Below, piece by piece: positions 31,041 through 38,410 of a DNA stretch of 43,090 bases. The notes under the pieces were generated by a model, which ran no database searches, had not been told where the DNA came from, and saw only the letters and a program-made list of their open reading frames with translations. Every line of letters starts with the position of its first letter. Within the stretch, counting starts at the first letter, position 1. A program made the translations under genes and the position numbers. Origin of the DNA: Micromonospora endophytica (GTDB lineage: Bacteria > Actinomycetota > Actinomycetes > Mycobacteriales > Micromonosporaceae); the NCBI RefSeq assembly GCF_003236305.1, contig NZ_POTX01000022.1, positions 1-43,090 on the forward strand. Direction: 5' to 3'.

Positions 31041-31059
31041 GTAGAACTAAACGTTCTAC
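31041..31059 (-). promoter_or_regulatory. vapBC operator (GTAGAAC-N5-GTTCTAC)
   Basis: A perfect inverted repeat with 7-bp arms in a locally AT-rich stretch, eleven bases upstream of the antitoxin. Confidence 0.65.
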
Positions 31060-31102
31060 TTTTCCAGATTGCCGACGAACCGGCCGTGGCGGTGGGCGGC
31101 GG

Positions 31103-32896
31103 TCAGGCGGCCAGGGTGGCGTAGTGGCCGTTGCGGTCCAGCAGGCTGCGGTGGTCGCCGGCCTCGACGACCCGGCCGTGATCGAGCACCACGATCTGGT
31201 CGGCGTTGCGGACGGTGGAGAGCCGGTGGGCGATGGTGATCGTGGTACGCCCCTCGGCGAGCACGTCGAACGCCCGCTGCACGGCCCGCTCGGTCTCGGT
31301 GTCCAGTGCGCTGGTGGCCTCGTCGAGGACCAGGATGCGCGGGTCGCGCAGCAGCGTACGGGCGATCGCGAGCCGCTGCTTCTCGCCGCCGGAGAACCGG
31401 TGACCGCGCGAGCCGACCATGGTGTCGTACCCGTCGGGCAGGGCCGCGATCAGGTCGTGGATCTGGGCGGCGCGGGCGGCGGCCTCGATCTGCGCGTCGG
31501 TGGCGTCCGGGCGGGCGTAGCGGAGGTTCTCCCGGACGGTGCTGTGCAGCAGGTACGTCTCCTGGCTGACCACGCCGACGATCCCGGCCAGGTCGACCAG
31601 GCGCAGGTCACGCAGGTCGACGCCGTCGATGGTGACGCGGCCTGCGGTCGGGTCGTACAGCCGGCTGATCAGCCCGGCCAGGGTGCTCTTGCCGGAGCCG
31701 GTCTCGCCGACCAGGGCGAGGCTGGTGCCGGCCGGCACGTCGAGGGTGATCCCGGCGAGCGCCGCGGTGTCGCTGCCGGGATAGCTGAAGGTCACGTCAT
31801 CCAGGCGCAGGTGTCCGCGTACCCGGACGGGGTCGAGCCGGACCGGCTCGGCGGGGTCGGCCACGTCGACCGGCAGGTCCAGGTACTCGAAGATCCGGGC
31901 GAACAGCGCCAGCGACGCGGCCAGGGAGACGCCCACGTTGAGCAGCCCCATCAGCGGCCGGAACAGGCCGCTCTGGAGAGCGGTGAAGGCGACGAGGGTG
32001 CCGATGCTCAGCGTGCCGGCGGCGCCGGGCAGGCCGGCGGCGAGGTAGATGACCGCCGGCACGGCGGCGAAGATGATGCTCATCGAGGCCATCCGCCAGC
32101 GGCCGGCCAGCTCGCTGCGCAGCTCCAGGTCGACGAGCCGGGTCGAGGAGGCGGTGAACCGGTCGACGAGTGCGGGGCCGGTGCCGAGGGTCTTGGCCAG
32201 TTGCACGCCGCTGATCGACAGTCCTTCCTCGACTGTGACGTTGAGGTCGGCGAGTTCGCGCTGGCGTTGGGCGGTGATCTCGCGCCGCATCCGGGCGACC
32301 CGCCGGGTCAGCCAGATCGCCGGGGGCAGCACGACGAGCGAGACCAGGGAGAGCTGCCAGGAGAGCGCCAGCATGGCGACCGCTGTGGCGATCACCGTGG
32401 TGAGGTTTGCCGCGACGGCGGTGGCGGTGGAGGTGACCACCGTCTGCATGCCGCCGATGTCGTTGGTGATGCGGGACTGCACCTCGCCGGTGCGGGTGCG
32501 GGTGAAGAAGCCGAGCGACTGCCGCTGGAGGTGACGGAAGACATCGGTGCGGAGCCGGTGCATGACTTGCTGACCGACCCGGGTGGAGAGCCAGGTCTGC
32601 ACGACGCCGAGGACGGCGGTCACGGCGGCCACCGCGACCATGCCGAGCACCAGCCAGACCAGCAGTGTCAGGTCGCCCTGCGGCAGGGCCCGGTCGATCA
32701 CCGTACGCAGCAGGAACGGGCTGGCCATCGCGACGATCGAGGAGGCCACGATGATCACGGTGACGGTGGCCAGCGCGGCCCGGTGGGGGGTGAACAGGCG
32801 GCCGATCCGGCGCAGCGACACCTGGCGGGCCTGCGCCTTCTCCTCGGCGGTGAGGGTGCGGTGGCCGCGGTCGCGGCCGGTGGGGATGGGTTCCAA
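31103..32896 (-). CDS. ABC multidrug/lipid exporter, fused membrane and ATPase half-transporter
   Basis: The protein has 597 aa, with a TTG start at 32896 (LEPIPTGRDRGHRT); GAAGGG lies nine bases upstream. An in-frame ATG at 32962 lies inside the operator and is unlikely. Six membrane helices between about 35 and 310; Walker A ALVGETGSGKSTLAGLI, signature FSGGEKQRLAIARTLL, Walker B ILVLDEATSALD and H-loop TIAHRLSTV. Type I exporter, working as a homodimer or with an unlinked partner. It is divergent from a MarR repressor gene with palindromes in the shared promoter, so drug-type induction is plausible. Confidence 0.93.
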   Translation of the reverse strand: MEPIPTGRDRGHRTLTAEEKAQARQVSLRRIGRLFTPHRAALATVTVIIVASSIVAMASPFLLRTVIDRALPQGDLTLLVWLVLGMVAVAAVTAVLGVVQTWLSTRVGQQVMHRLRTDVFRHLQRQSLGFFTRTRTGEVQSRITNDIGGMQTVVTSTATAVAANLTTVIATAVAMLALSWQLSLVSLVVLPPAIWLTRRVARMRREITAQRQRELADLNVTVEEGLSISGVQLAKTLGTGPALVDRFTASSTRLVDLELRSELAGRWRMASMSIIFAAVPAVIYLAAGLPGAAGTLSIGTLVAFTALQSGLFRPLMGLLNVGVSLAASLALFARIFEYLDLPVDVADPAEPVRLDPVRVRGHLRLDDVTFSYPGSDTAALAGITLDVPAGTSLALVGETGSGKSTLAGLISRLYDPTAGRVTIDGVDLRDLRLVDLAGIVGVVSQETYLLHSTVRENLRYARPDATDAQIEAAARAAQIHDLIAALPDGYDTMVGSRGHRFSGGEKQRLAIARTLLRDPRILVLDEATSALDTETERAVQRAFDVLAEGRTTITIAHRLSTVRNADQIVVLDHGRVVEAGDHRSLLDRNGHYATLAA

Positions 32897-32930
32897 GTGG
32901 CACTGCCCTTCGGTCGGGTCCAGATATGCT

Positions 32931-32950
32931 GAGGTTACCTCATCATGAGG
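32931..32950. promoter_or_regulatory. MarR-type operator in the divergent promoter
   Basis: GAGGT-T-ACCTC (32931-32941) and CCTCAT-C-ATGAGG (32938-32950) are two overlapping perfect palindromes between the MarR and ABC genes. A TATGCT hexamer is at 32926-32931 on the plus strand. Confidence 0.6.
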
Positions 32951-32981
32951 GAGCAACAGCACTTCCTGTTACGGTATTCCC

Positions 32982-33422
32982 GTGACCGAACCCACCCCGG
33001 AGCACACCGACCGGGCCGACGACGAGAGCCTGGCGGAGACGTTCTGGGCGGTGGCGTCCCACCTGCGCCGGCAGACCCGGGAAGCCCTCGCGCCGTGGGA
33101 CGTGACGCCCAGCCAGTCCCGGGCCCTCGGGGTGTTGGCGCGGCACGGCGAGGTACGCCCCGGCACGCTCGCCGAGCACCTGCGCATCGCGCCCCGCTCG
33201 GCCACCGAGGTCGTCGACGACCTTCAGGACCGGGGGCTTGTCGAACGCCGACCTGACCCGGCCGACCGGCGGGCCACCCTGGTCGCGCTCACCGAGGAGG
33301 GCCACCGGGTCAGCGCCGCCATCCGCACCGCCCGGCGGACCGAGGCGGACCGCTTCTTCGGCCACCTCGACCCGACCGACCGCACCGAACTGGCCCGCAT
33401 CCTGCGTACCCTCCGCACCTGA
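32982..33422 (+). CDS. MarR-family transcription regulator
   Basis: The protein has 146 aa, GTG 32982, with no ribosome binding site; a TACGGT hexamer ends six bases before it, so the message may be leaderless. The winged helix is VTPSQSRALGVLARHGEVRP, then LAEHLRIAPRSATEVVDDLQ and the wing GLVERRPDPADRRATLVAL. Divergent from the ABC exporter gene with overlapping palindromes between, the arrangement of a ligand-released repressor of an efflux pump. Confidence 0.93.
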   Translation: MTEPTPEHTDRADDESLAETFWAVASHLRRQTREALAPWDVTPSQSRALGVLARHGEVRPGTLAEHLRIAPRSATEVVDDLQDRGLVERRPDPADRRATLVALTEEGHRVSAAIRTARRTEADRFFGHLDPTDRTELARILRTLRT

Positions 33423-33436
33423 GCGCCGCGCGCCAG

Positions 33437-33754
33437 ATGGCGACAGACACCACACCCCGATCGGCCATACCAGCGCATGGTGGGTGTACGGCGGCGAAGA
33501 AGGTAACGGTGACCCTGCCCGAAGAGTTGGTGGAGGCACTCGGCACGGCAGCTCGTGAGGACGGCATTCCGCTGTCCCGGCTGGTCGCCAGCGCAGCTGA
33601 GAATGAACTCCGGCGACCCGTCGGGCGGCGACTGATCGCGGACTGGCAGGCCGAACACGGGGCGTTCACCGTGGAGGAGATCGCGGCTGCACGGGCGGAA
33701 ATGGCCGCCGCCGACGCCCAGGCGCTGAGCGGGTCCGGTCAGGCAGTCGCGTAA
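33437..33754 (+). CDS. Ribbon-helix-helix antitoxin, apparently orphaned
   Basis: The protein has 105 aa, ATG 33437; the conserved part begins AAKKVTVTLPEELVEALGTA, a ribbon-helix-helix strand and helix, so an internal start is possible. Then SRLVASAAENELRRPVGRRL, and FTVEEIAAARAEMAAADAQ as toxin-binding helix. In its family this antitoxin precedes a PIN toxin with four-base overlap. Here that toxin survives only as a short fragment at 33751, so the gene no longer has a functional partner next to it. Confidence 0.8.
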   Translation: MATDTTPRSAIPAHGGCTAAKKVTVTLPEELVEALGTAAREDGIPLSRLVASAAENELRRPVGRRLIADWQAEHGAFTVEEIAAARAEMAAADAQALSGSGQAVA

Positions 33755-33861
33755 GCGTTCTCTACGTCTACGACGCCGGGGCGCTGCTCGCGATCGACGG
33801 CAACGACCGACGGATGTGGGCGATCCATCACCTGGCGATGGAGGAAGGAAGACGCCCGCGG
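33751..33861 (+). pseudogene. vapC remnant, start codon lost and truncated
   Basis: Directly at the antitoxin stop the sequence reads GTA AGC GTT, then LYVYDAGALLAIDGNDRRMW and HHLAMEEGR, a PIN N-terminus. The GTG start expected in the usual GTGA overlap is GTA here. After about 37 codons the similarity ends. The remaining open frame runs without stop into the next gene. Confidence 0.75.
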
Positions 33862-33981
33862 ACCATTGGTGCCCCGCACGGGGCACCCACGGCTGCCAGC
33901 AGTCATTACTATGTCGGCACGCGGTCGGGTCCTCGACGTCTCGGCGCGGATTCTGCTGACGCTGTACGGGGGAGGGCGTCC
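33862..33981. other. Gap before the WXG cluster
   Basis: Non-coding by content, although it stays open in frame from the vapC remnant. It holds the strong ribosome binding site GGGGGAGGG of the next gene. Confidence 0.4.
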
Positions 33982-34653
33982 GTGTCATGGCACATGTCCA
34001 CACACAGCCAACGGGATGACCCGGTCGCGGGTCTGACTCGACTTGCCGCGTCGGTGCGGTCGCTGCGGCACACCGTCCGGGCCGGGACCCGGGTGGAGGG
34101 TCACCACCGGGGCAGCGATGCCCATGGCGTGGTGAGCGTCGTGGCGGACGGCGCGGGGCAGGTGGAGTCCGTCGACATCGACCGGGAATGGTTCGCCCGC
34201 ACTCCCGCCAGCAGCGTGGGTCCCGCGCTGCTGGAGGCGTACCAGGCGGCGATGGTCGCGGTGCTCGACGCCGTAGCCGAACGGATGTCGGCCGCGGAGC
34301 GCGAGGCGCCCCCGCCGGTTGCGGCCGAGGCGGCGGGCCGGTCGAGCGACGCCGAGCGACCGGCGACCCTCGTCGCACCCTCCTTCGCGGACGTCCGCGC
34401 GGCACTGCACGACCTGGAGGAGCGGCAGTACGAGCGGGAGCGGCGACGCAGACTCCGGCAGCTCGACAGACCGCAGGCGCGCGTGGTGCACGGGCCACAC
34501 CGGATGGTGTCGGTCACCGTGCGCGGCGGCGACATCGCCGAGATCACCGTGGCCAACGGGGTACGCCGGGACCGCGCCGCCACGCTGGGCGAGGACGTCG
34601 TGCTCGCGTTGCGCGCGGCGCGGAGCCAGGACGACGCCACAAGGAGCGTGTGA
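33982..34653 (+). CDS. YbaB/EbfC-like protein of a WXG cluster
   Basis: The protein has 223 aa, GTG 33982 with GGGGGAGGG five bases upstream. The first part, GVVSVVADGAGQVESVDID, with a following helix VGPALLEAYQAAMVAVLDAV, resembles the YbaB/EbfC fold that recurs beside WXG genes in actinobacteria. A charged helix (LEERQYERERRRRLRQLDRP) and a second beta motif, MVSVTVRGGDIAEITVANGV, follow, so there are two YbaB-like units. Adapter or secreted scaffold role unknown. First gene of the four-gene cluster. Confidence 0.72.
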   Translation: MSWHMSTHSQRDDPVAGLTRLAASVRSLRHTVRAGTRVEGHHRGSDAHGVVSVVADGAGQVESVDIDREWFARTPASSVGPALLEAYQAAMVAVLDAVAERMSAAEREAPPPVAAEAAGRSSDAERPATLVAPSFADVRAALHDLEERQYERERRRRLRQLDRPQARVVHGPHRMVSVTVRGGDIAEITVANGVRRDRAATLGEDVVLALRAARSQDDATRSV

Positions 34654-34654
34654 G

Positions 34655-34987
34655 ATGCCGGGTGACAACGACGACCTCAGGGTCATCCTCAGCGCCTTCG
34701 ACGGGGAGTCCCAGAAATGGCGTGAACTCGCCACCCTGATGGGCAACCTGCGCGGCGTGGCCGCCAATCTGGTGTTGGACTCGCCGGCCTTCTTCTGCGG
34801 CAATCCGATGACCGCGCAGCAGCTCGGCAAGGCGTACGACGACATCCACTCTCTTGTCGACACGCTCATGAAGGACGCGAAGACGGAGTTCGAGCAGATC
34901 GCCGAAGCGCTGATCATCGCGCGGGACCTGTACGACGAGGGCGACCAGATGAGCGCCTCCGACTTCGTGAAGATCTACGGGGAGTAG
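34655..34987 (+). CDS. WXG100-like (ESAT-6-type) protein
   Basis: The protein has 110 aa, ATG 34655 with AAGGAG nine bases upstream and one base after the previous stop. The helical hairpin has KWRELATLMGNLRGVAANLV, NPMTAQQLGKAYDDIHSLVD and a C-terminal Asp/Glu-rich helix. W-x-G is replaced by FFCGN at the turn. Likely a type VII secretion substrate; heterodimer partner may be the YbaB-like or the next protein. Confidence 0.75.
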   Translation: MPGDNDDLRVILSAFDGESQKWRELATLMGNLRGVAANLVLDSPAFFCGNPMTAQQLGKAYDDIHSLVDTLMKDAKTEFEQIAEALIIARDLYDEGDQMSASDFVKIYGE

Positions 34988-35014
34988 CAGTGAGCGCAGA
35001 GAGGAAGGCCGCCC

Positions 35015-35785
35015 ATGGCTCCGGGAGCTGACCAGGCCGCCGCCGAGAACACCCTGCAATCGGCAGTCACCAAGTTGACCACCGAGGTCGACCGGATCGA
35101 TCCGGAGACCCAGAAGTTGATCAATGCGATAAACAGCGCGCTACGGACGGCGTCCTTCGTCACGCCGATCGGCGCCTACCTGTTCGCCAAGAAGGTGCAG
35201 AGCAGCCTCGACGGGCTCTTCGACAAGCTGCGGGAGCTGGCCCAGGAGATCCGCAAGTTCCTCTCCGCCTCCACTCCGGTCTTCTCCCTGCTGCACAAGG
35301 GTTTCCTCTGGACCGAGCAGGTCCTGCCGCAGGTGAGTGGCGCGGTGGGCACCGCACGGGACATCCGCCCGAACGGCCTGCACGCGTGGGGCGGCGAGGC
35401 GGGTCGCGCGTACATGGAGAAGCGGTGGGGCCAGGAGAAGGGGCTCCAGGGCACCACGAACGTCGTCAAGGACATCGGGCAGTGGCTCATCGACGTCGCG
35501 GCGCTCAACGCCAAATTCCTTGTCGACATCACCGACCCGGTCATCGACGTGATCGAGGCCATCATCGAGGCCGCCATCGAGATCGCCACGGTGTTCGGCA
35601 TCCTGGAGGCGATCGACACGGTGGCGGCTGCCATCGCCGACAGCATCGGCGCCGTCCTGAAGATGGTCCAGGAAGCCACCAAGCACATGTTCGACAGCAT
35701 GAGCAAGCTCTCCGAGGCGCGGGGGATCCTCAACAACAACGACTTCTTCCCAGGTGGGAGTTGGCCGCAGGCCGTCAGCCGATAG
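35015..35785 (+). CDS. Large helical WXG/LXG-type protein
   Basis: The protein has 256 aa, ATG 35015 behind GAGGAAGG. All-helical: LQSAVTKLTTEVDRIDPETQ, KVQSSLDGLFDKLRELAQEI, LHAWGGEAGRAYMEKRWGQE (W-G turn), and an Ile/Ala-rich stretch VIDVIEAIIEAAIEIATVFG that may be membrane-active. The tail is DFFPGGSWPQAV. A WXG-family protein fused to a hydrophobic helix bundle, perhaps pore-forming or surface-exposed. Cluster member between the WXG100-like and mycosin-like genes. Confidence 0.7.
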   Translation: MAPGADQAAAENTLQSAVTKLTTEVDRIDPETQKLINAINSALRTASFVTPIGAYLFAKKVQSSLDGLFDKLRELAQEIRKFLSASTPVFSLLHKGFLWTEQVLPQVSGAVGTARDIRPNGLHAWGGEAGRAYMEKRWGQEKGLQGTTNVVKDIGQWLIDVAALNAKFLVDITDPVIDVIEAIIEAAIEIATVFGILEAIDTVAAAIADSIGAVLKMVQEATKHMFDSMSKLSEARGILNNNDFFPGGSWPQAVSR

Positions 35786-35795
35786 AGATACCAGG

Positions 35796-36917
35796 ATGCG
35801 TGGGCAACGGATGGCGCCGAGGCGGGTCGCGGCGGCCCTGACCGCCACGGCCGTGACCGTGCTGCTGGCTCAGCCGGTCGCCGCCGAGCCGGCCCGGGAC
35901 CGGCAGTGGCATCTGGACCGGATCGGCATCGTCGAGGCGCACGCCACGGCGCAGGGTGACGGCGTACTTGTCGGGATGTTCCTCTCCTCCGTCGACGCCG
36001 GCCATCCCGACCTCGACGGGCGGGTCCGGCCCGGCCGGTACGTCGGCGCCGACGGCGCGATCAGACAGCGACCGGCAGACGCCGACACCGCGGCCGGACG
36101 GGCCGCCGACACCGCCCTGGCCGGCCTGGTCGTGGCCCGGGGTGGCGACGGTGTCCTCGGCGTGGCCCCACGAGCCGAGATTCAGCCGATCAGCGGTCCG
36201 GTCGGTGCGGAGAAGGTCTCGCAGGCGTTGCGCTGGCTTGTCGACCAGGGCGCCAGGGTGATCGACATGTCAGGTGGCTTCACCGTGGACGACGACACCG
36301 ACCACCTCGACGGCGTGCGCTACGCCCTGGCCAGGGACGTCGTCGTCATCATGGACGCCCGCAGCGCCGACGGCCTGGCCGAGTCGGTGAGCACCGGGGT
36401 GCTGGTGGTCGGCGGCCTCACCGCACAGGACGAACGCGACGGTGCCGCCTCCTTCGACAGTCGGATCGACCTTTCCGCGCCAGGGGCGACGCTCGGCCTG
36501 GTCGGGCTCAGCGCCGAGTCGTCGTCCGACGAGCGGTACGGTCCGATCGCCGCGCAGGGTGACCTCCAGGCGTGTGCCATAGTCGCCGGCGTCGCCGCGC
36601 TGGTACGCCAGAGACATCCCGAGCTCAACGCGGCATCCGTGCTCGACCGTCTGCTCGGCACCGCCGAGGATCTCGGGCCGCCCGGCCCGGACAGCACGTT
36701 CGGCGCCGGGGTGGTCGACGCGGCGACGGCGCTGATCGCGCAGCGGCCGACGGTAACCACGAATCCGCTCGGTGATCCGGGCCCGCCGAGCGAGGGTCTG
36801 CTCGATCGGATCGGCGGGCGGGTGGCCCTGGTCGGCGGTGTGATCTGCGGCCTCGTCGTGGCGCTCACCGTCGCCGGGGTCAGCTACTGGCTGATCCGCC
36901 GCCGGTGCCGCCGCTGA
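35796..36917 (+). CDS. Mycosin-like subtilase fold, catalytic triad lost
   Basis: The protein has 373 aa, ATG 35796. A signal peptide (VAAALTATAVTVLLAQPVAA) and a C-terminal membrane helix (VALVGGVICGLVVALTVAGV) with basic tail match mycosins (MycP) of type VII secretion. The fold is clear from VDAGHPDLDGRV, VIDMSGG and IVAGVAALVRQRHPEL. But the catalytic Asp is Leu63 (GMFLSSVD where family has DTGVD), the His is Ala104 (AADTALAG for HGTxVAG) and the Ser is Leu257 (GDLQACA for GTSxAxP). The oxyanion Asn is also absent. A pseudoprotease, stable as a membrane-anchored subtilase fold. Last gene of the WXG cluster; no EccB/C/D genes are in the window. Confidence 0.85.
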   Translation: MRGQRMAPRRVAAALTATAVTVLLAQPVAAEPARDRQWHLDRIGIVEAHATAQGDGVLVGMFLSSVDAGHPDLDGRVRPGRYVGADGAIRQRPADADTAAGRAADTALAGLVVARGGDGVLGVAPRAEIQPISGPVGAEKVSQALRWLVDQGARVIDMSGGFTVDDDTDHLDGVRYALARDVVVIMDARSADGLAESVSTGVLVVGGLTAQDERDGAASFDSRIDLSAPGATLGLVGLSAESSSDERYGPIAAQGDLQACAIVAGVAALVRQRHPELNAASVLDRLLGTAEDLGPPGPDSTFGAGVVDAATALIAQRPTVTTNPLGDPGPPSEGLLDRIGGRVALVGGVICGLVVALTVAGVSYWLIRRRCRR

Positions 36918-36960
36918 GTCGCCGCCACCGCTGGTGTCGGCTCCCGCCACCGCGGTCGGG

Positions 36961-37233
36961 TCAGCGGTGCATGACCCGCCGCATGACTGTCACGTGGCCG
37001 CTGGCGTCCACCGTCACCACTTCCCAGCCACGGGTCTCCAACAGTTCGACGGCGGTGAGCATCTCGTCGGGCGGCCCGTTGTTGCCGGTCTTCAAGCGGT
37101 AGTTGAACCGGCCGGCGAACACCGACGACAGCGACGGGGTGACGTAGATGTACCGGAACGGATAGGCGTCGAGCGACACCCGACCGGAGAGGATGTCGTC
37201 CGCGGCGAATACCCGGGGCGGTCGCGGTTGCAT
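36961..37233 (-). CDS. Small conserved actinobacterial protein of unknown function
   Basis: The protein has 90 aa, ATG 37233. Sequence MQPRPPRVFAADDILSGRVS, then YRLKTGNNGPPDEMLTAVEL and a C-terminal WEVVTVDASGHVTVMRRV, a beta-rich end with W-E-x-V that recalls DUF4177-like small proteins. No signal or membrane part. Convergent with the mycosin-like gene. Function unknown. Confidence 0.6.
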   Translation of the reverse strand: MQPRPPRVFAADDILSGRVSLDAYPFRYIYVTPSLSSVFAGRFNYRLKTGNNGPPDEMLTAVELLETRGWEVVTVDASGHVTVMRRVMHR

Positions 37234-37323
37234 CGACCCATCATCCCGTACGCCGACGCGGGCGGCTGCACCCCGACGCCCGTCATCCCGCCGGTGGCAG
37301 CCTGGCGACGGCGCGTCGGACCG

Positions 37324-37902
37324 TCAGGCGTGTGAGTGCCAACGGCCTGACGCCGTTTCCGGAACCGCCTGGAGATGATATTCCCAGCCCTCGCGCCAAC
37401 CGAAGTCAGCGGCCATGAGTTCCTCGATCGGCACGCCGTCGAGGAAATGGTCCATCGCCCATCGGGTGGCCACATGACCGATGACCAGAACCCGGCAGCC
37501 GTCCCAGCGGGTCGGCAGGTCGGCGAGAAAGCGCCCGGCCCGGTGCACCGCCTGCCGCCAACTCTCGCCACCGGGATAGGGCTGGTCGAGATAGTTGTCG
37601 CGGCCTTGGTGCAACTCGATGGCGGGGATGCCGGTCAGCGCGCCGTAGTCGCACTCCCGCAGCCGCCAGTCGTGCAGGATGGGAACCCCGCTGCCGGCGA
37701 AGGCGAGTTCCGCCGTCTCGACCGAGCGCCGCAGGTCGGAGGTGAAGACCACGTCGGTGCCGTCGGCGCGGCGGCGCTCGCCGAGCTGCGCTGCCAACTC
37801 CCGCCCGCGTTCCGACAACCGGCCGGGCGACCAACCGGTCGCGACACCGCGTTGATTGTCCTCACTCCAGGAGTGGGTCTCAAAAACGATCACGATTGAC
37901 AC
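37324..37902 (-). CDS. Histidine phosphatase (phosphoglycerate-mutase) family protein
   Basis: The protein has 192 aa, GTG 37902; no ribosome binding site, but TAGCCT ends six bases before, so a leaderless message is likely. The catalytic motif RHG is replaced by ETHS (FETHSWSEDN) with the His kept, a variant subgroup of actinobacteria. Other elements are GWSPGRLSERG, FTSDLRRSVETAE, LRECDYG and VIGHVATRWA with the second His. Phosphatase or mutase of unknown substrate. Confidence 0.9.
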   Translation of the reverse strand: MSIVIVFETHSWSEDNQRGVATGWSPGRLSERGRELAAQLGERRRADGTDVVFTSDLRRSVETAELAFAGSGVPILHDWRLRECDYGALTGIPAIELHQGRDNYLDQPYPGGESWRQAVHRAGRFLADLPTRWDGCRVLVIGHVATRWAMDHFLDGVPIEELMAADFGWREGWEYHLQAVPETASGRWHSHA

Positions 37903-38354
37903 CGGAACAGGCTAGCCGAGCTTCAAATGCCGTGGATCGGTTTCTCGGCGTCCCGGGTTTTCACCAATCTCAAAACGACACACTTGATAGATTGACCAGA
38001 TCAATTCGCCAGCGTCATTGCCGGACACGCTCCAGGCCGCCACCGCCGCCGTGCCATCGCCGCCGTCGGCATGGTCAACGCCGTCGGCATGGTCAACCCC
38101 GTCGCGATCCTGGGCAGTGCCGCCCTGCTCGCCACCGCCACCGAGGTGGCGAGCGTCCCGGTCGGCGACGCCGCCGCCAACGTCCAATCCCGGCGACCGT
38201 CGGCGAGTTCTGGATCCTCGGTTACCTGATCGTCCGAGGCGTCCGGAGGCAGGCACTTGCCGATCCTCCCCAGCCTGCGCCCGCCGCCCCGCTCGCCGCA
38301 CCGGATGACGATCGACGACCCCTGGCGCACCGCACCGGCGCGGCGAGCGGGGAA
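37903..38354. other. 450 bp without an intact gene, possible degraded DUF4386-like gene
   Basis: On the plus strand, ARRRHRRR-like frames interrupt pieces such as MVNAVGMVNPVAILGSAA and IPATVGEFWILGYLIVRGVR. The latter resembles the end of a DUF4386 membrane protein, but in another frame. An 18-bp tandem repeat (38062-38097) lies in the first. A gene broken by frameshifts is possible. No RNA is seen. Confidence 0.35.
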
Positions 38355-38410
38355 TGTTAATAGGGGGCCCCTCCTATACACGAGGCGTTAAGAGGGGGAC
38401 CCTCCTTTAC
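38355..38410. repeat. Double GC-rich hairpin repeat (terminator-like)
   Basis: Two linked units: ATAGGGGGCCCCTCCTAT (38360-38377) and AGAGGGGGACCCTCCTTT, separated by ACACGAGGCGTTA. Both form hairpins. This type of dispersed element is common between genes in Micromonosporaceae. It contains the stop codon of the GH65 gene (38388-38390) and probably ends its transcript. Confidence 0.6.

Noticed and set aside
31124..32932. Long plus-strand frame antisense to the ABC exporter
   Set aside because: Shadow of the exporter gene, which has all ABC motifs; codon positions follow the minus strand.
32897..32962. ATG 32962 as the ABC exporter start
   Set aside because: It lies in the overlapping palindromes between the divergent genes, and the extra residues are unlike an exporter N-terminus.
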